Shown: positions 1 to 9,224, counted from the first letter of the stretch. The stretch is 64,000 nt of DNA from JANQPX01 sp965204405 (GCA_965204405.1 CBDBEN010000005.1:2170001-2234000), one strand, 5' to 3'. The notes: a model not told the origin generated them from the letters alone. Numbers and translations: made by a program.

Positions 1-7
1 TCCGAAA

Positions 8-1345
8 GTGAAAGCTTTTTATGGGAGGCGGCATGATCGTTATGCTGAGTTCTTGCCGGACACGGAGGGTATCGTCGCGTCTCGCCATTCGCCGGTTGCG
101 GGCTATCTCATCTTCGCGATTGCCGCCATGGTCACGACCATTCTTCTGTGGGCGGGTCTTACTGACGTGGAACAGGTGGTGCGCGCCGAGGGCCGGGTGG
201 AACCTGTCGGCAAGGTGAAAATCGTCAACCATCCGACCGGTGGCCGGGTCGCCGATATTCTGGTGGATGAAGGGGAGCAGGTCATTGCCGGTCAGCCTTT
301 GCTGGCCTTCGATTCCGAGATCGCCGAAGCGGAACTCGATGATCTGACCAGCCGCTGGCAGGCGAAGGCTGCCGAAGTCGACCGGCTGCGCGCCGAGGTT
401 ATGGACGAAGAGCTTGTCTTCAGCGACGGCCTGCCTGATCAGAGGCCGGATCTGATCATCCAGCAGACCGAGCTCCTAGCTGCCCGCCATCGGAGCAGGG
501 CCACCCAAAGGCAGACTTTGTCGCAGGCCATCAAGCGGCAGGCCCATGAGGTCGATTCGCTACTTGCCGAACTCGGCCGGCTTCAGAACAGCGAGAACAT
601 GCTGGACCATCAGGTCGGTGCGTTCAGAAAGCTCAGCGAGCAGGGGCTCTATGCGAAGCTTCGGCTGGTCAATGACGAGCATCAGCTTGCTGATGTTTCG
701 GGCAAAATTAGAAAAACCCAAGCCCGCCTCGCCTCCGCGGAAGCTGCCTATGGTCAGGCAAAAAGTGAACGTGATGGCTTCGAGCAGGAATGGCGCTACC
801 TGGCCCTTGCCGAGCTCGCCGAACTGGAGGCGGAACGGGACGGTCTCGCGGAAGCAAAGCGCCGTCAGGAAGCGATGCTGCGAAACCTGGTCATTCGAGC
901 CCCGGTGGAAGGGGTCATTCAAGAGCTGGTGATTGCCGGGACCGGGCAATCGGTCGGTTCCAATCAGCCGCTCATGAAGCTGGTGCCCACCGGCAATGGT
1001 CTGGTCATTCGCGCTGATATCGACAATGAGGATATCGGCTATCTGCGTCACGGGCAGGCTGCCAAGGTCAAGGTCCGCGCTTTCGATTTTCTCCGCTACG
1101 GTGCCTTGGACGGGCAAGTGGAGCGCATCGCGGCCGATGCCACTCTCGATCGCGATGATGGTGCTCATCGCTACGCCATCATGATCAAAACGGAGCAGGC
1201 GGAGCTGACCGACGGCGAAGCCTGGCATAGCGTGGTGCCCGGCATGAAAGTCGACGTTGACCTGATGGTGCGCGAACGCACGGTCCTTTCTTATCTCACC
1301 GACCGTATTTTCAGGATTCCGGATCAGGTCTTTCGCGAGGGATAG
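8..1345 (+). CDS. HlyD-family type I secretion membrane fusion protein
   Basis: Periplasmic adaptor that links an inner-membrane ABC exporter to an outer-membrane channel in type I secretion. A short cytoplasmic N-terminus is followed by one membrane segment at about residues 33-51, a biotinyl-lipoyl-like half (GRVADILVDEGEQV), a long coiled coil rich in Glu, Arg and Leu (about 110-290), the second lipoyl half (VIRAPVEGVIQEL) and a beta-barrel region. The C-terminal motif RTVLSYLTDRI is typical of the HlyD/PrtE group, and 445 residues is the usual length. The start taken is a GTG only eight bases into the window, so a start further upstream cannot be excluded. The ABC ATPase partner would be expected just upstream, outside the window. 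Confidence 0.88.
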   Translation: MKAFYGRRHDRYAEFLPDTEGIVASRHSPVAGYLIFAIAAMVTTILLWAGLTDVEQVVRAEGRVEPVGKVKIVNHPTGGRVADILVDEGEQVIAGQPLLAFDSEIAEAELDDLTSRWQAKAAEVDRLRAEVMDEELVFSDGLPDQRPDLIIQQTELLAARHRSRATQRQTLSQAIKRQAHEVDSLLAELGRLQNSENMLDHQVGAFRKLSEQGLYAKLRLVNDEHQLADVSGKIRKTQARLASAEAAYGQAKSERDGFEQEWRYLALAELAELEAERDGLAEAKRRQEAMLRNLVIRAPVEGVIQELVIAGTGQSVGSNQPLMKLVPTGNGLVIRADIDNEDIGYLRHGQAAKVKVRAFDFLRYGALDGQVERIAADATLDRDDGAHRYAIMIKTEQAELTDGEAWHSVVPGMKVDVDLMVRERTVLSYLTDRIFRIPDQVFREG

Positions 1346-1357
1346 AGCATCGTCGGA

Positions 1358-2761
1358 TCATGCTGCGGGCAGGCATAGACGAAACGCCGTACCTTCCCTG
1401 CTGGTGCGCTCCAGCTCGATATCGCCGCCATGGGCGCGCATGATTTCACGGGAGATGGCCAGGCCCAGGCCAGTCCCGCCAGGTTCGGTCGAGCCGGCGA
1501 AGGCCTCGAACAGATGTTGCTGCGCCTGTATCGGAATGCCGGGACCGGTATCGGCAACTTCGATATGCAGCTCGGTCCCCGTCCTCCAGGCCGTAATCGA
1601 AATCATACCGGCCTGACTGTTTTCCACCTGTGTTTTCATCGCGTTTTCAGCATTGCGGCCGAGATTCATCAGAACGCGAAAAAACTGATCCCGGTCGGCC
1701 AGAACGGCGGTGCTCTCATCCACGTCGTTACGCCAGCGTATGGGGCCGGGATTGGGCCCCTGGATGGCATCGGCCACTTCGTCGACCAAGGCCTTCAAAG
1801 GAAAGCGCAGCTTGTTCGGCTCGACCGACTTCGCGCGGGAAAAATTTAACGTATCGCTGCAAAGCTTGGCCGCCCGTTCCATCGATTCCACCAGGCGCGG
1901 TGCGATCCGTTTCACGGTCGGGTCGCGGCTTTCATCGAGGCTGTCGGAAAGCAGCATGGCATTGGCAAGCAGATTGCGCAGGTCATGGTTGATCTTGCTG
2001 ACGGCCGCGCCGAGAGCTGCGAGCCGGGTCTTCTGCGACAGGGCATCGCGCAGGCCTTTTTGCATGCTGGCGAGTTCGGTCTGTACCAAGCCGATCTCGT
2101 CACTGCGTGCCGATCCCTGAAGAGCGATGCCGGTATCTTCGGGGCGGCTGCGAAAGGCCATGACACTTTCGGTAATACGGCGAAGGGGAAGGACCATCAG
2201 GAACTGGAGCGACAGATAAACCAGCAATGCCGTCAGCAGCGACAGACCGATGGAAAGATTGAAGATCCGCTGCGAGTAGTCGATCATCGCGTTCCAGAGG
2301 GCCTGTTCTCTGAGGCTGACATCCACCAGGAGCTGCGGATCCTGGGGGGAGGGCGCCATAACCCGGATGGTGCGCTCACCTTGATGCCAAAGAGCATCCG
2401 CCGCATCCGCAATCAGCGTCCAAGGGGTCGCCGCGCGCAGATCGAAGACCTTCTCCACGGCCGGCAGGCGCCCGAGCATGAGGTTTGCCCTTGGCGCATG
2501 CAGCGTGATCGCGAGCACCCCCGCATGATCCAGGAGTTCGTTCTCCAAGCCTGATCCCAAATCATCAGACCCGCTCGCTTCCAATGACAGCGTCGCCAGA
2601 TGAGCGGTCGCGATTCGCTCTTCGAGATAGACTTTCCGAAAGCGCGAAATCGACGGCACGTAGATCAGAATCTCGCCCAGCAGCACGAACGCCATGGTGA
2701 GGACGAGCAGCCTCGCCGATAGGGAACGGGTGGGGTTGGGGAGACGAAGCTGGCTGGCCAT
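1358..2761 (-). CDS. Membrane-bound sensor histidine kinase
   Basis: Two-component sensor kinase of 467 residues. Membrane segments lie at about residues 17-37 and 168-190 and enclose a periplasmic sensor domain of about 130 residues. A HAMP-like linker follows, then a HisKA helix with the phosphoacceptor His259 in NHDLRN. The HATPase domain shows the N box (NLGRNAENAM), the G1 box (VADTGPGIP) and the G2 box (GGTGLGLAI). It converges on the HlyD gene with only 12 bases between the stops. No response regulator lies next to it in the window, so its output is unknown. The ATG start is followed directly by the basic N-terminus expected before the first membrane segment. Confidence 0.88.
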   Translation of the reverse strand: MASQLRLPNPTRSLSARLLVLTMAFVLLGEILIYVPSISRFRKVYLEERIATAHLATLSLEASGSDDLGSGLENELLDHAGVLAITLHAPRANLMLGRLPAVEKVFDLRAATPWTLIADAADALWHQGERTIRVMAPSPQDPQLLVDVSLREQALWNAMIDYSQRIFNLSIGLSLLTALLVYLSLQFLMVLPLRRITESVMAFRSRPEDTGIALQGSARSDEIGLVQTELASMQKGLRDALSQKTRLAALGAAVSKINHDLRNLLANAMLLSDSLDESRDPTVKRIAPRLVESMERAAKLCSDTLNFSRAKSVEPNKLRFPLKALVDEVADAIQGPNPGPIRWRNDVDESTAVLADRDQFFRVLMNLGRNAENAMKTQVENSQAGMISITAWRTGTELHIEVADTGPGIPIQAQQHLFEAFAGSTEPGGTGLGLAISREIMRAHGGDIELERTSREGTAFRLCLPAA

Positions 2762-2878
2762 GATGACAATAAGCTGATCTGAACTCAGAGCGTCATAGCG
2801 GCCAAGGTCGAGAAAGACCAGCGCACATTCATCCGAATGGCTGACACTGGTTGGCTAACCCGGACGCTCAAAGCGTCT

Positions 2879-3691
2879 TCACTCCTGGCTGTCATTCAAG
2901 CGCCAGTCGAATCCGTCACCGTGGATGCGGTCGAATTTCTGGAGCGCCATGGCAAGGTCAGGTTCGGCATAGGCGAGGAGGTGATGAATGATGCCCCGAT
3001 CGGATCCGCCGAAGTCCTCTATGTTCCAGCGATAGAGGCTGGAAACACGAAGCTCGTCGCCATCGATCGTAATGCAGCGCTTGTCGTTGACATACGCCAT
3101 GGCGACGTCGCTCAACTGCTTGTCCAGCGATGCGCCTGAATAGGGTATAGGCTGCAGATTCGGGCATCCGATCGCACCGCAGCTCAGGGCATATTGGATC
3201 CGATGATCCCGCCAAACGGGCTTGAGGATACGCTTCTCGATATCGTTGAGTGACAGCGCCATGCCTTCCACGGTGATCAGTTTTCGATCCCAAGGGCCCT
3301 GATTGCCGCCCCGCAGCTTCCTGATCGAGGCCAGGGGATAGTGATCGAGAATGAGATCGATCGTCAGCGCATTGTAGAGATTGATCCAATAGGCCATCTG
3401 CTCATCTTGGCGGTAGCCGGTGATGGTGACCCCGCCGAGTGTTGTCAAATAGCTGTCCAGCGCCTTTCGATCTGCCGGCTTTACACGGCGATAGGCGACC
3501 CGGTGAATACCATCGGCGCCGGGGCGAATATAATTGAGAAGAAAGGTCTCCCAGACACCATGGTCGATACGCCGCATCGAGCTGTTGTCATGCGCCTGCC
3601 AACGATCCCATGAGTTTGCGCCAAAGCTTCTTTCCAGCGGGAATGCCGTGGCCAGTACGAGCAAGAAGAAGATCGCGGAGAATCTGGTCAT
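2879..3691 (-). CDS. DUF547 domain protein, exported (second of tandem pair)
   Basis: Protein of the DUF547 family, whose biochemical role is not established. I chose the ATG at 3691, not the upstream in-frame start at 3757: it begins directly with a signal peptide (MTRFSAIFFLLVLATAFPLE) and an AGAAGG-like Shine-Dalgarno sits just before it. The mature part has the family core: AYWINLYNALTIDLIL, then an alternation of short strands and SCGAIGCPNLQP, where two Cys flank a conserved Gly. It is a paralogue of the gene immediately upstream (3738-4592), sharing the same core motifs, and both are presumably co-transcribed. Family knowledge gives no secure function; export to the periplasm is inferred from the signal peptide. 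Confidence 0.8.
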   Translation of the reverse strand: MTRFSAIFFLLVLATAFPLERSFGANSWDRWQAHDNSSMRRIDHGVWETFLLNYIRPGADGIHRVAYRRVKPADRKALDSYLTTLGGVTITGYRQDEQMAYWINLYNALTIDLILDHYPLASIRKLRGGNQGPWDRKLITVEGMALSLNDIEKRILKPVWRDHRIQYALSCGAIGCPNLQPIPYSGASLDKQLSDVAMAYVNDKRCITIDGDELRVSSLYRWNIEDFGGSDRGIIHHLLAYAEPDLAMALQKFDRIHGDGFDWRLNDSQE

Positions 3692-3737
3692 CCAAGCCTT
3701 CTTGTCAGCCGCGCATCCCGATATCGCCTGTTGCCGA

Positions 3738-4592
3738 TCACTTGGTCGATCCGTCATTCAGGCGCCAGTCATAACGATCATCGTCGATGGCGGTAAAGTC
3801 CTCGAGCTTCATCGCAAGGTCGGGAGAGGCATAAGCCTTGAGATGGGCCAGAACGCCCTGATCGTTGTTGCCGAAATCCTCTTGAAACCAACGATAGATG
3901 CTGGAAACGACAACCTCGCCGTCTTGGATGTCGATGGCGCGCCTGTGATTGACGAAGTCGATCGCGGCCTCATCAAGCTGCCGATCCAGTGCTCCGGGTT
4001 CGAAAGGCACGGGCTGGAGGTTTGGGCAGCCGATCGACGCGCAGTTCACCGCATAGTGAACGCGTGGATCCCGCCAGATCGGTCTCAAAATCTGATGCTC
4101 GATATCATCCAGAGCGACCTTTTCGCCTTCGATGGTAAGGAGCTTCTTACCCCAGGGACCATTGCTGAACAATCCCGATGAAATGTCGATGTCGAGGATG
4201 CTTTCGGTTGGATAGTGATCCAGAATGACCTGGATGGTCAACGCGTTGTAAAGATTGATCCAATAGGCCATCTGCGTAGGCCGGTTAAAGCTGGAGATCG
4301 GTGTGTCCGCCAGGGATTGAAGATAGCTGCCCAGCGCTTGCCGATCCGCTGGCGTGACATCGCCATAGGCAAACCGGTTGATGCCGTCGGCACCGGTCAC
4401 GAGATAACGCTGCAACAGAGTGCCCCAGACGCCATGATCGATAGCGGCCTCGGCATCGGGGTCATGCGCCTCCCATCTCGGCCAGAGCACGGCATCAGGC
4501 GCCGCCTTGGCAGGCGACCAGGCGAACCACATGGTCAAGAATGCCGCCAGGGACATCGAACCAATGCAGCGTCGTGACAGCATTATTGCCAA
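3738..4592 (-). CDS. DUF547 domain protein, exported (first of tandem pair)
   Basis: 284-residue DUF547 protein with an N-terminal signal peptide ending near AKAAPDA. The core includes AYWINLYNALTIQVIL and NCASIGCPNLQP, the same layout as its downstream paralogue. The start is decided by the ribosome-binding site: a strong AGGAGGG (complement of 4599-4605) lies seven bases before a TTG at 4592 but sixteen bases before the next ATG (4583). TTG is therefore preferred. The pair probably arose by tandem duplication; the two now differ considerably outside the core. The function of the family is unknown. Confidence 0.8.
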   Translation of the reverse strand: MAIMLSRRCIGSMSLAAFLTMWFAWSPAKAAPDAVLWPRWEAHDPDAEAAIDHGVWGTLLQRYLVTGADGINRFAYGDVTPADRQALGSYLQSLADTPISSFNRPTQMAYWINLYNALTIQVILDHYPTESILDIDISSGLFSNGPWGKKLLTIEGEKVALDDIEHQILRPIWRDPRVHYAVNCASIGCPNLQPVPFEPGALDRQLDEAAIDFVNHRRAIDIQDGEVVVSSIYRWFQEDFGNNDQGVLAHLKAYASPDLAMKLEDFTAIDDDRYDWRLNDGSTK

Positions 4593-4795
4593 TTCTTGCC
4601 CTCCTGCGGCATATCTGACCCGGTCAGGGGCTGATTTCGGATATGAAAAGAAGCATTCTCTGTTTCATCCCTCTGGATGTTGGACGCTTCCTGCCCACAT
4701 AACCTACTGATCGGCGGCTGATGAGCTAGGGGCTCGTCGGTCACAATCCGGTCATTGACGGTTGAGCTGCCCGATACGCGTGAAGACGGCGCGGT

Positions 4796-4824
4796 TTGAC
4801 AGCGGCGCCGTCACATCTTATACA
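4796..4824 (+). promoter_or_regulatory. Sigma-70 promoter for rpmH-rnpA
   Basis: A perfect -35 box TTGACA (4796-4801) is followed after 17 bases by TATACA (4819-4824). This lies about 40 bases before the rpmH start and points in its direction, so it most likely drives rpmH and the genes behind it. Read directly from sequence; transcription not shown. Confidence 0.7.
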
Positions 4825-4864
4825 CCGCACCGGTTCAAAGGCCGGATTGGCGAAGGTAAAGCTC

Positions 4865-4999
4865 GTGAAACGTACATTCCAACCAAGCAACCTAGTCCGC
4901 AAGCGGCGGCATGGTTTTCGCGCACGCTCAGCATCCGTCGGAGGGCGCCGAGTCCTTGCCCGCAGGCGGGCCAAGGGGCGAAAGCGCCTATCCGCCTGA
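4865..4999 (+). CDS. rpmH: 50S ribosomal protein L34
   Basis: 44-residue L34 of the large ribosomal subunit. It is recognisable along its whole length: KRTFQPSNLVRKRRHGFRAR, then GGRRVLARRRAKGRKRLSA. The start is a GTG at 4865, preceded by GAAGG eight bases upstream; an in-frame ATG 69 bases further upstream would add residues no L34 has. The rnpA gene follows, as in almost all bacteria, and a near-consensus promoter stands upstream. Confidence 0.97.
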   Translation: MKRTFQPSNLVRKRRHGFRARSASVGGRRVLARRRAKGRKRLSA

Positions 5000-5021
5000 G
5001 CATTTGGGCGATAAGGGCGAA

Positions 5022-5474
5022 TTGCGGCCCGGGGGTGAGCAAAAACCTGCTTGCAGGGTCGTTCGTCTCAAGCGCCGACCTGAGTTCCTGGCGACAGCCG
5101 CCAGCGGCAAGCGGTGGGTGGCCCCCGCTTTTGTCCTGCAGGTTGCTTCCAGAGCAGATCAGCCGTCGTTGTCGGGCGAGGCCGGCCTCGGTTTCACCGC
5201 GACGCGCCGTATCGGTAATGCCGTTGCCCGCAATCGCGCGAAACGCCGGCTTCGTGAAGCGGCCAGGCTCCTGTTGCCGGAGGCGGCCATGGCGTCATGC
5301 AACTACGTGCTTGTCGCAAGGTCGGCAGTCCTGACATGTCCGTTTCAAGCACTCCTCGACGATCTCAGCCAAGCCTTCAGGCGGGTTCTGACGGCGAAGC
5401 CCCGTCCACCGGGACCGTCAAGGCCAAGGAGCAGGCAGCGGCGCAAGGACTCTCCATCGGCGGCTATGTCCTAA
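5022..5474 (+). CDS. rnpA: Ribonuclease P protein component
   Basis: Protein subunit of RNase P, which trims the 5' leader of tRNA precursors together with the catalytic RNA. The signature is clear: RLKRRPEFLA near the N-terminus, GLGFTATRRIGNAVARNRAK as the RNR motif, then RLREAARLLLP. No ATG lies at a suitable place; the TTG at 5022, with AAGG six bases before it, gives about 150 residues and is my best guess. The alternative ATG at 4911 would start inside rpmH. The C-terminus carries an unusual basic, proline-rich tail of about 30 residues that overlaps the start of yidD. Confidence 0.88.
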   Translation: MRPGGEQKPACRVVRLKRRPEFLATAASGKRWVAPAFVLQVASRADQPSLSGEAGLGFTATRRIGNAVARNRAKRRLREAARLLLPEAAMASCNYVLVARSAVLTCPFQALLDDLSQAFRRVLTAKPRPPGPSRPRSRQRRKDSPSAAMS

Positions 5475-5767
5475 GCCTGCCGATTTGGGCTTATCGCTGG
5501 TTGATTTCCCCTTGGATCGGGCCACGTTGTCGCTATTTGCCGACATGTTCGGAATATGCTCTGGACGCATTGAGGCAACACGGGGCAATAAAGGGCGGCT
5601 GGCTCGCGGTCCATCGGGTTGGCCGATGCCATCCTTTCGGAGGCCAAGGTTTCGATCCGGTACCCAAGACGGTGTCGTCGGAACACAAGCCTGCCTTGAC
5701 GGGGTGTGACCGAAGCGGCGATGAGGCTCATGCAAGAAACGGCTTTGACAGCCGGATTTCGTTTTAA
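5336..5767 (+). CDS. yidD: Membrane protein insertion efficiency factor YidD
   Basis: Small membrane-associated helper of the YidC insertase. The family core is complete: IWAYRWLISPWIGPRCRYLP, TCSEYALDALRQHG, then GWLAVHRVGRCHPFGGQGFD with its conserved cysteines. An N-terminal extension of about 40 Ser/Lys/Gln-rich residues precedes the core and overlaps the end of rnpA in another frame, and a tail of about 30 residues follows. ATG 5336 was chosen; an upstream ATG at 5297 is possible. The position between rnpA and yidC is the standard one. Confidence 0.9.
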   Translation: MSVSSTPRRSQPSLQAGSDGEAPSTGTVKAKEQAAAQGLSIGGYVLSLPIWAYRWLISPWIGPRCRYLPTCSEYALDALRQHGAIKGGWLAVHRVGRCHPFGGQGFDPVPKTVSSEHKPALTGCDRSGDEAHARNGFDSRISF

Positions 5768-5782
5768 GGAGATCGGGACATC

Positions 5783-7525
5783 ATGCCCGAGCAGCGCAAT
5801 CTGATCCTGGCGATCGTCCTCTCCGTGACGATTATCATTGGCTTTCAATATTTCTATGAAATGCCGCGGATCCTGGAGGAACAGCAGCGCCAGGCTGCGC
5901 AGAGCGGGCAGTCCACCGGTGCAGCGCCGGCGCCGATACCGTCTCCTGGGCAGTCGACAACTGCCCCGGCAGCGGCACCCGGCAGCGTGCCGACCGGGCT
6001 TGCTCAGCCGGCATCCCGGGAGCAGGTGCTGCAAACCGATGAGCGGGTGACGATCGACAACGGCCGCGTGACCGGCTCATTTTCGCTTCAGGGCGCCAGG
6101 CTCGATGACATCGTATTGTCCGATTACAAAGTTTCCCTGAAGCCGGACTCGAAGAACGTAACACTGTTCAACCCGGCTGGCTCGCCGGATACCTACTTCG
6201 CGGAATTCGGCTGGACACCGGAAGTCGCCGGGACCGCCGTGCCGAATAAGGACACCGTTTGGAATGCTGATCGAAAGGAGCTGAGCCCGGATCAGCCGAT
6301 TACGCTTAGCTGGGATAATGGCCAGGGGCTGATTTTCGAACGCCGGCTCGAAATCGACAACGACTATTTGATCACGGTTACCCAGCGGGTGCGCAATCAG
6401 GGCAATCAGGCGGTTACGCTGTTTCCCTATGGCCTGGTTCGGCGCTGGGGAACACCTGAGATTTCCGGGTTCTTCATTCTCCATGAAGGACCGATCGGCG
6501 TCCTGTCCGAGCAACTCGAGGAAGTGGATTACGACGATCTTGCCGAGGAGGGTGAATACAAGCACAAAAGCAGCAATGGCTGGATCGGCATCTCCGACAA
6601 ATATTGGCTAGCCGCGCTCATACCGGATCAGGGAATCGAATTCGATGGCAATTTTCGACATTATCTGAGTGAGGGACAGGATCGCTATCAGACCGATTTT
6701 CTGAGGCAGGCCGTGAGCGTGCCGGCTGGCGGATCTGCCGAAGTCACGGATCGCCTGTTTGCAGGTGCCAAGGAGGTGGACCTCCTGGACGCCTATAGCG
6801 AGCAGTTCAACATCCCGCTCTTCGACCGTGCCGTCGACTTCGGCTGGTTCTACTGGATCACCAAGCCGTTCTTCTACATCCTGCACTTCTTCTACGGTGT
6901 CGCCGGCAATTACGGCATCGCCATTTTGATGCTGACCCTTCTGGTCAAGCTCGTCTTCTTCCCGCTCGCCAACAAGTCCTATCGTTCGATGAGTGCGATG
7001 AAAAAGCTGCAGCCGGAAATGACCCGCATCCGCGAGCAGGCCGGCGACGACAAGATGCGCATGCAAAAAGAGATGATGGAGCTCTACAAGAAAGAGAAGG
7101 TGAACCCGATGTCCGGCTGTCTGCCGATCATCGTGCAGATTCCGGTATTCTTCGCTCTCTACAAAGTGCTGTTCGTCTCCATCGAAATGCGTCACGCGCC
7201 GTTTTACGGCTGGATCCAGGACCTTTCAGCGCCGGACCCGACCACGATTTTCAATCTGTTCGGGCTTCTCCCCTTCGATCCGCCGAGCTTCCTGATGATC
7301 GGGATCTGGCCGCTCCTCATGGGCATCACCATGTTTCTCCAGACCAAGCTAAACCCGCAGCCGGCCGATCCGGTCCAGGCCAAGGTGATGCTGTTCCTGC
7401 CGCTGATGTTCATCTTCCTGTTCGCAACCTTTGCAGCCGGCCTCGTCATTTACTGGACCTGGAACAACGTCCTCTCCATCGCGCAGCAATGGGTCATCAT
7501 GCGCCGCATGGGCGTCAAGGTATGA
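5783..7525 (+). CDS. yidC: Membrane protein insertase YidC (Oxa1 family)
   Basis: Inner-membrane insertase that places proteins into the membrane alone or with SecYEG. It has the Gram-negative layout: first membrane segment at about residues 5-23, a Pro/Ala-rich linker, a large periplasmic beta-sandwich domain (about 80-350), then the conserved five-helix core starting near FYWITKPFFYILHFFYG. It includes the cytoplasmic hairpin (MKKLQPEMTRIREQ) and GCLPIIVQIPVFFALYKVLF. 580 residues is normal. The start has AAGGAG ten bases upstream. It is preceded by yidD and followed by engB after 27 bases. Confidence 0.97.
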   Translation: MPEQRNLILAIVLSVTIIIGFQYFYEMPRILEEQQRQAAQSGQSTGAAPAPIPSPGQSTTAPAAAPGSVPTGLAQPASREQVLQTDERVTIDNGRVTGSFSLQGARLDDIVLSDYKVSLKPDSKNVTLFNPAGSPDTYFAEFGWTPEVAGTAVPNKDTVWNADRKELSPDQPITLSWDNGQGLIFERRLEIDNDYLITVTQRVRNQGNQAVTLFPYGLVRRWGTPEISGFFILHEGPIGVLSEQLEEVDYDDLAEEGEYKHKSSNGWIGISDKYWLAALIPDQGIEFDGNFRHYLSEGQDRYQTDFLRQAVSVPAGGSAEVTDRLFAGAKEVDLLDAYSEQFNIPLFDRAVDFGWFYWITKPFFYILHFFYGVAGNYGIAILMLTLLVKLVFFPLANKSYRSMSAMKKLQPEMTRIREQAGDDKMRMQKEMMELYKKEKVNPMSGCLPIIVQIPVFFALYKVLFVSIEMRHAPFYGWIQDLSAPDPTTIFNLFGLLPFDPPSFLMIGIWPLLMGITMFLQTKLNPQPADPVQAKVMLFLPLMFIFLFATFAAGLVIYWTWNNVLSIAQQWVIMRRMGVKV

Positions 7526-7552
7526 CCGCGCGGCGGTCAGCGTTGACTTGAG

Positions 7553-8209
7553 ATGAGCCCGGTCGATACCGCTCCGTCACTCGATGATGAGGCCGTCGAG
7601 GCGGGGCGGCTCCTGTTCGCACAGTCCTGCGACTTCATGTTGAGTGTGGCGAAGATCGGGCAGTTGCCAGCCACAGAGTTACCGGAGGTGGCGTTTGTCG
7701 GGCGCTCCAATGTCGGCAAGTCGACGCTGATCAACACGCTCACCAACCACCGCCAGCTTGCCCGCACCTCCAACACGCCCGGCCGGACCCAGCAGATCAA
7801 TCTGTTCGACCTGGGCGGCCGTTTGATCCTGGCCGACCTTCCGGGCTACGGTTTTGCCAAGGCCCCCAAGCCCACCGTCGAGAGCTGGCACCGGCTGATC
7901 CAGACTTACCTGAAGGGGCGGCCGACGCTGCGTATCGTCTGCATCCTGATCGATGCGCGTCACGGTCTGAAGGACGTTGACCTCGACTACATGAATATCC
8001 TGGCAGGGGCCGCGGTTGCCTATCGGGTCATCCTCACCAAGGCCGATCTCGTCAAGCCAACCGCGCTCGCCATCCTCTTGCAGGACGTTGCCTCTACCCT
8101 TAAGCACAAGGTCGGTGCACACCCGGATCCAATCGCCACCAGCGCCAAGGACAGCGCTGGTGTTGCGGACCTTAGAGCCGCGCTTGCCGAGTTTGCCCTG
8201 CCTGCCTAG
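7553..8209 (+). CDS. engB: Ribosome biogenesis GTP-binding protein EngB/YsxC
   Basis: TRAFAC-class GTPase needed for assembly of the 50S subunit. All G motifs are visible: G1 GRSNVGKSTL, G2 with TPGRTQQINLF, G3 DLPGYGFAKAP, G4 TKADL and G5 TSAKD. 218 residues is typical. It lies in the yidC-engB-argB order usual in alphaproteobacteria. The ribosome-binding site before ATG 7553 is weak (TTGAG), so translation may depend on coupling with yidC. Confidence 0.95.
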   Translation: MSPVDTAPSLDDEAVEAGRLLFAQSCDFMLSVAKIGQLPATELPEVAFVGRSNVGKSTLINTLTNHRQLARTSNTPGRTQQINLFDLGGRLILADLPGYGFAKAPKPTVESWHRLIQTYLKGRPTLRIVCILIDARHGLKDVDLDYMNILAGAAVAYRVILTKADLVKPTALAILLQDVASTLKHKVGAHPDPIATSAKDSAGVADLRAALAEFALPA

Positions 8210-8235
8210 CAACACCCAACTTCTTGTCACGAAAA

Positions 8236-9120
8236 ATGACCGACAGCCGACATCATCAAACCGCCTCCACCCTGATCGAAGCGCTGCCCTATATGCGTCG
8301 CTTCGCAGGCTCCACCTTTGTGATCAAATATGGCGGTCATGCCATGGGATCGCCCGAGCTTGCGCGGGATTTCGCCCGTGACGTCGTGCTCCTGAAGCAG
8401 GTCGGCATCAACCCGGTCGTGGTCCATGGCGGCGGGCCGCAGATCAAGGCGATGCTGGACCGGCTGAAGATCCAAAGCGAATTCGTTCAGGGCCTGCGCG
8501 TGACCGACTCGGCGACGGTCGAGATCGTCGAAATGGTACTCGCAGGCAGTATCAACAAGCAGATCGTGACCGCGATCCAGGACGTCGGCGGCAAGGCGGT
8601 CGGCCTCTCCGGCAAGGATTCCCGCCTGATTGAGGCCACCAAGGTCACCCGCACCGTCCGCAATGGCGACAGCCATATCGAGGAGGTGCTGGACCTCGGC
8701 TTCGTCGGCGAGCCCGCCCGCATCAACACCCAGGTCCTGGATGTCCTGTGCGAGAGTGAAATCATTCCGATCATCGCCCCGATCGGCGCAGGCCCCGAAG
8801 GGGAGACCTATAATATCAACGCCGATACCGTGGCAGGCGCCCTTGCCGGCGCCCTCAATGCCAAAAAGCTGATCATGCTCACCGATGTGGCCGGCGTGCT
8901 TGACGGTAATGGCCAGCTCATGCCGACATTCACCGCTGAAAAGGCGCGCGAGCTGATGACCTCGGGCATCATTACCGGCGGTATGATTCCCAAGCTCGAA
9001 ACTTGCCTCAAAGCCTTGAGCGAAGGCGTCTCGTCCGCCCATATACTGGATGGGCGTCTCCCCCACGTCATCCTCCTTGAAATCTTCACCGAAGCCGGCG
9101 TTGGTACCAAGATCGACTGA
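8236..9120 (+). CDS. argB: Acetylglutamate kinase
   Basis: Phosphorylates N-acetyl-L-glutamate with ATP, the second step of arginine biosynthesis; cytoplasmic. Amino-acid-kinase fold motifs: FVIKYGGHAMG (phosphate binding), VVHGGGPQI, the substrate loop GLRVTD, NINADTVAGALAGAL and GGMIPKLETCLKAL. 294 residues from ATG 8236 is the normal length; an in-frame TTG four codons earlier is a weaker alternative. It follows engB by 26 bases and is probably in the same transcript. Confidence 0.96.
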   Translation: MTDSRHHQTASTLIEALPYMRRFAGSTFVIKYGGHAMGSPELARDFARDVVLLKQVGINPVVVHGGGPQIKAMLDRLKIQSEFVQGLRVTDSATVEIVEMVLAGSINKQIVTAIQDVGGKAVGLSGKDSRLIEATKVTRTVRNGDSHIEEVLDLGFVGEPARINTQVLDVLCESEIIPIIAPIGAGPEGETYNINADTVAGALAGALNAKKLIMLTDVAGVLDGNGQLMPTFTAEKARELMTSGIITGGMIPKLETCLKALSEGVSSAHILDGRLPHVILLEIFTEAGVGTKID

Positions 9121-9224
9121 CACGATCAGACCGGTTGCTTAAGATTGGTGTTTGGGCTTGCCGTCGTCGTCTTGCCGCCCCTACCTTAGAGAGGAGCGTG
9201 TGTCGTCGACGGTGAGGTAACACC

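Noticed and set aside
4725..4753. CTAGGGGCTCGTCGGTCAC resembles the left end of element copy D
   Set aside because: No internal block or right end follows; the rpmH promoter lies where they should be.
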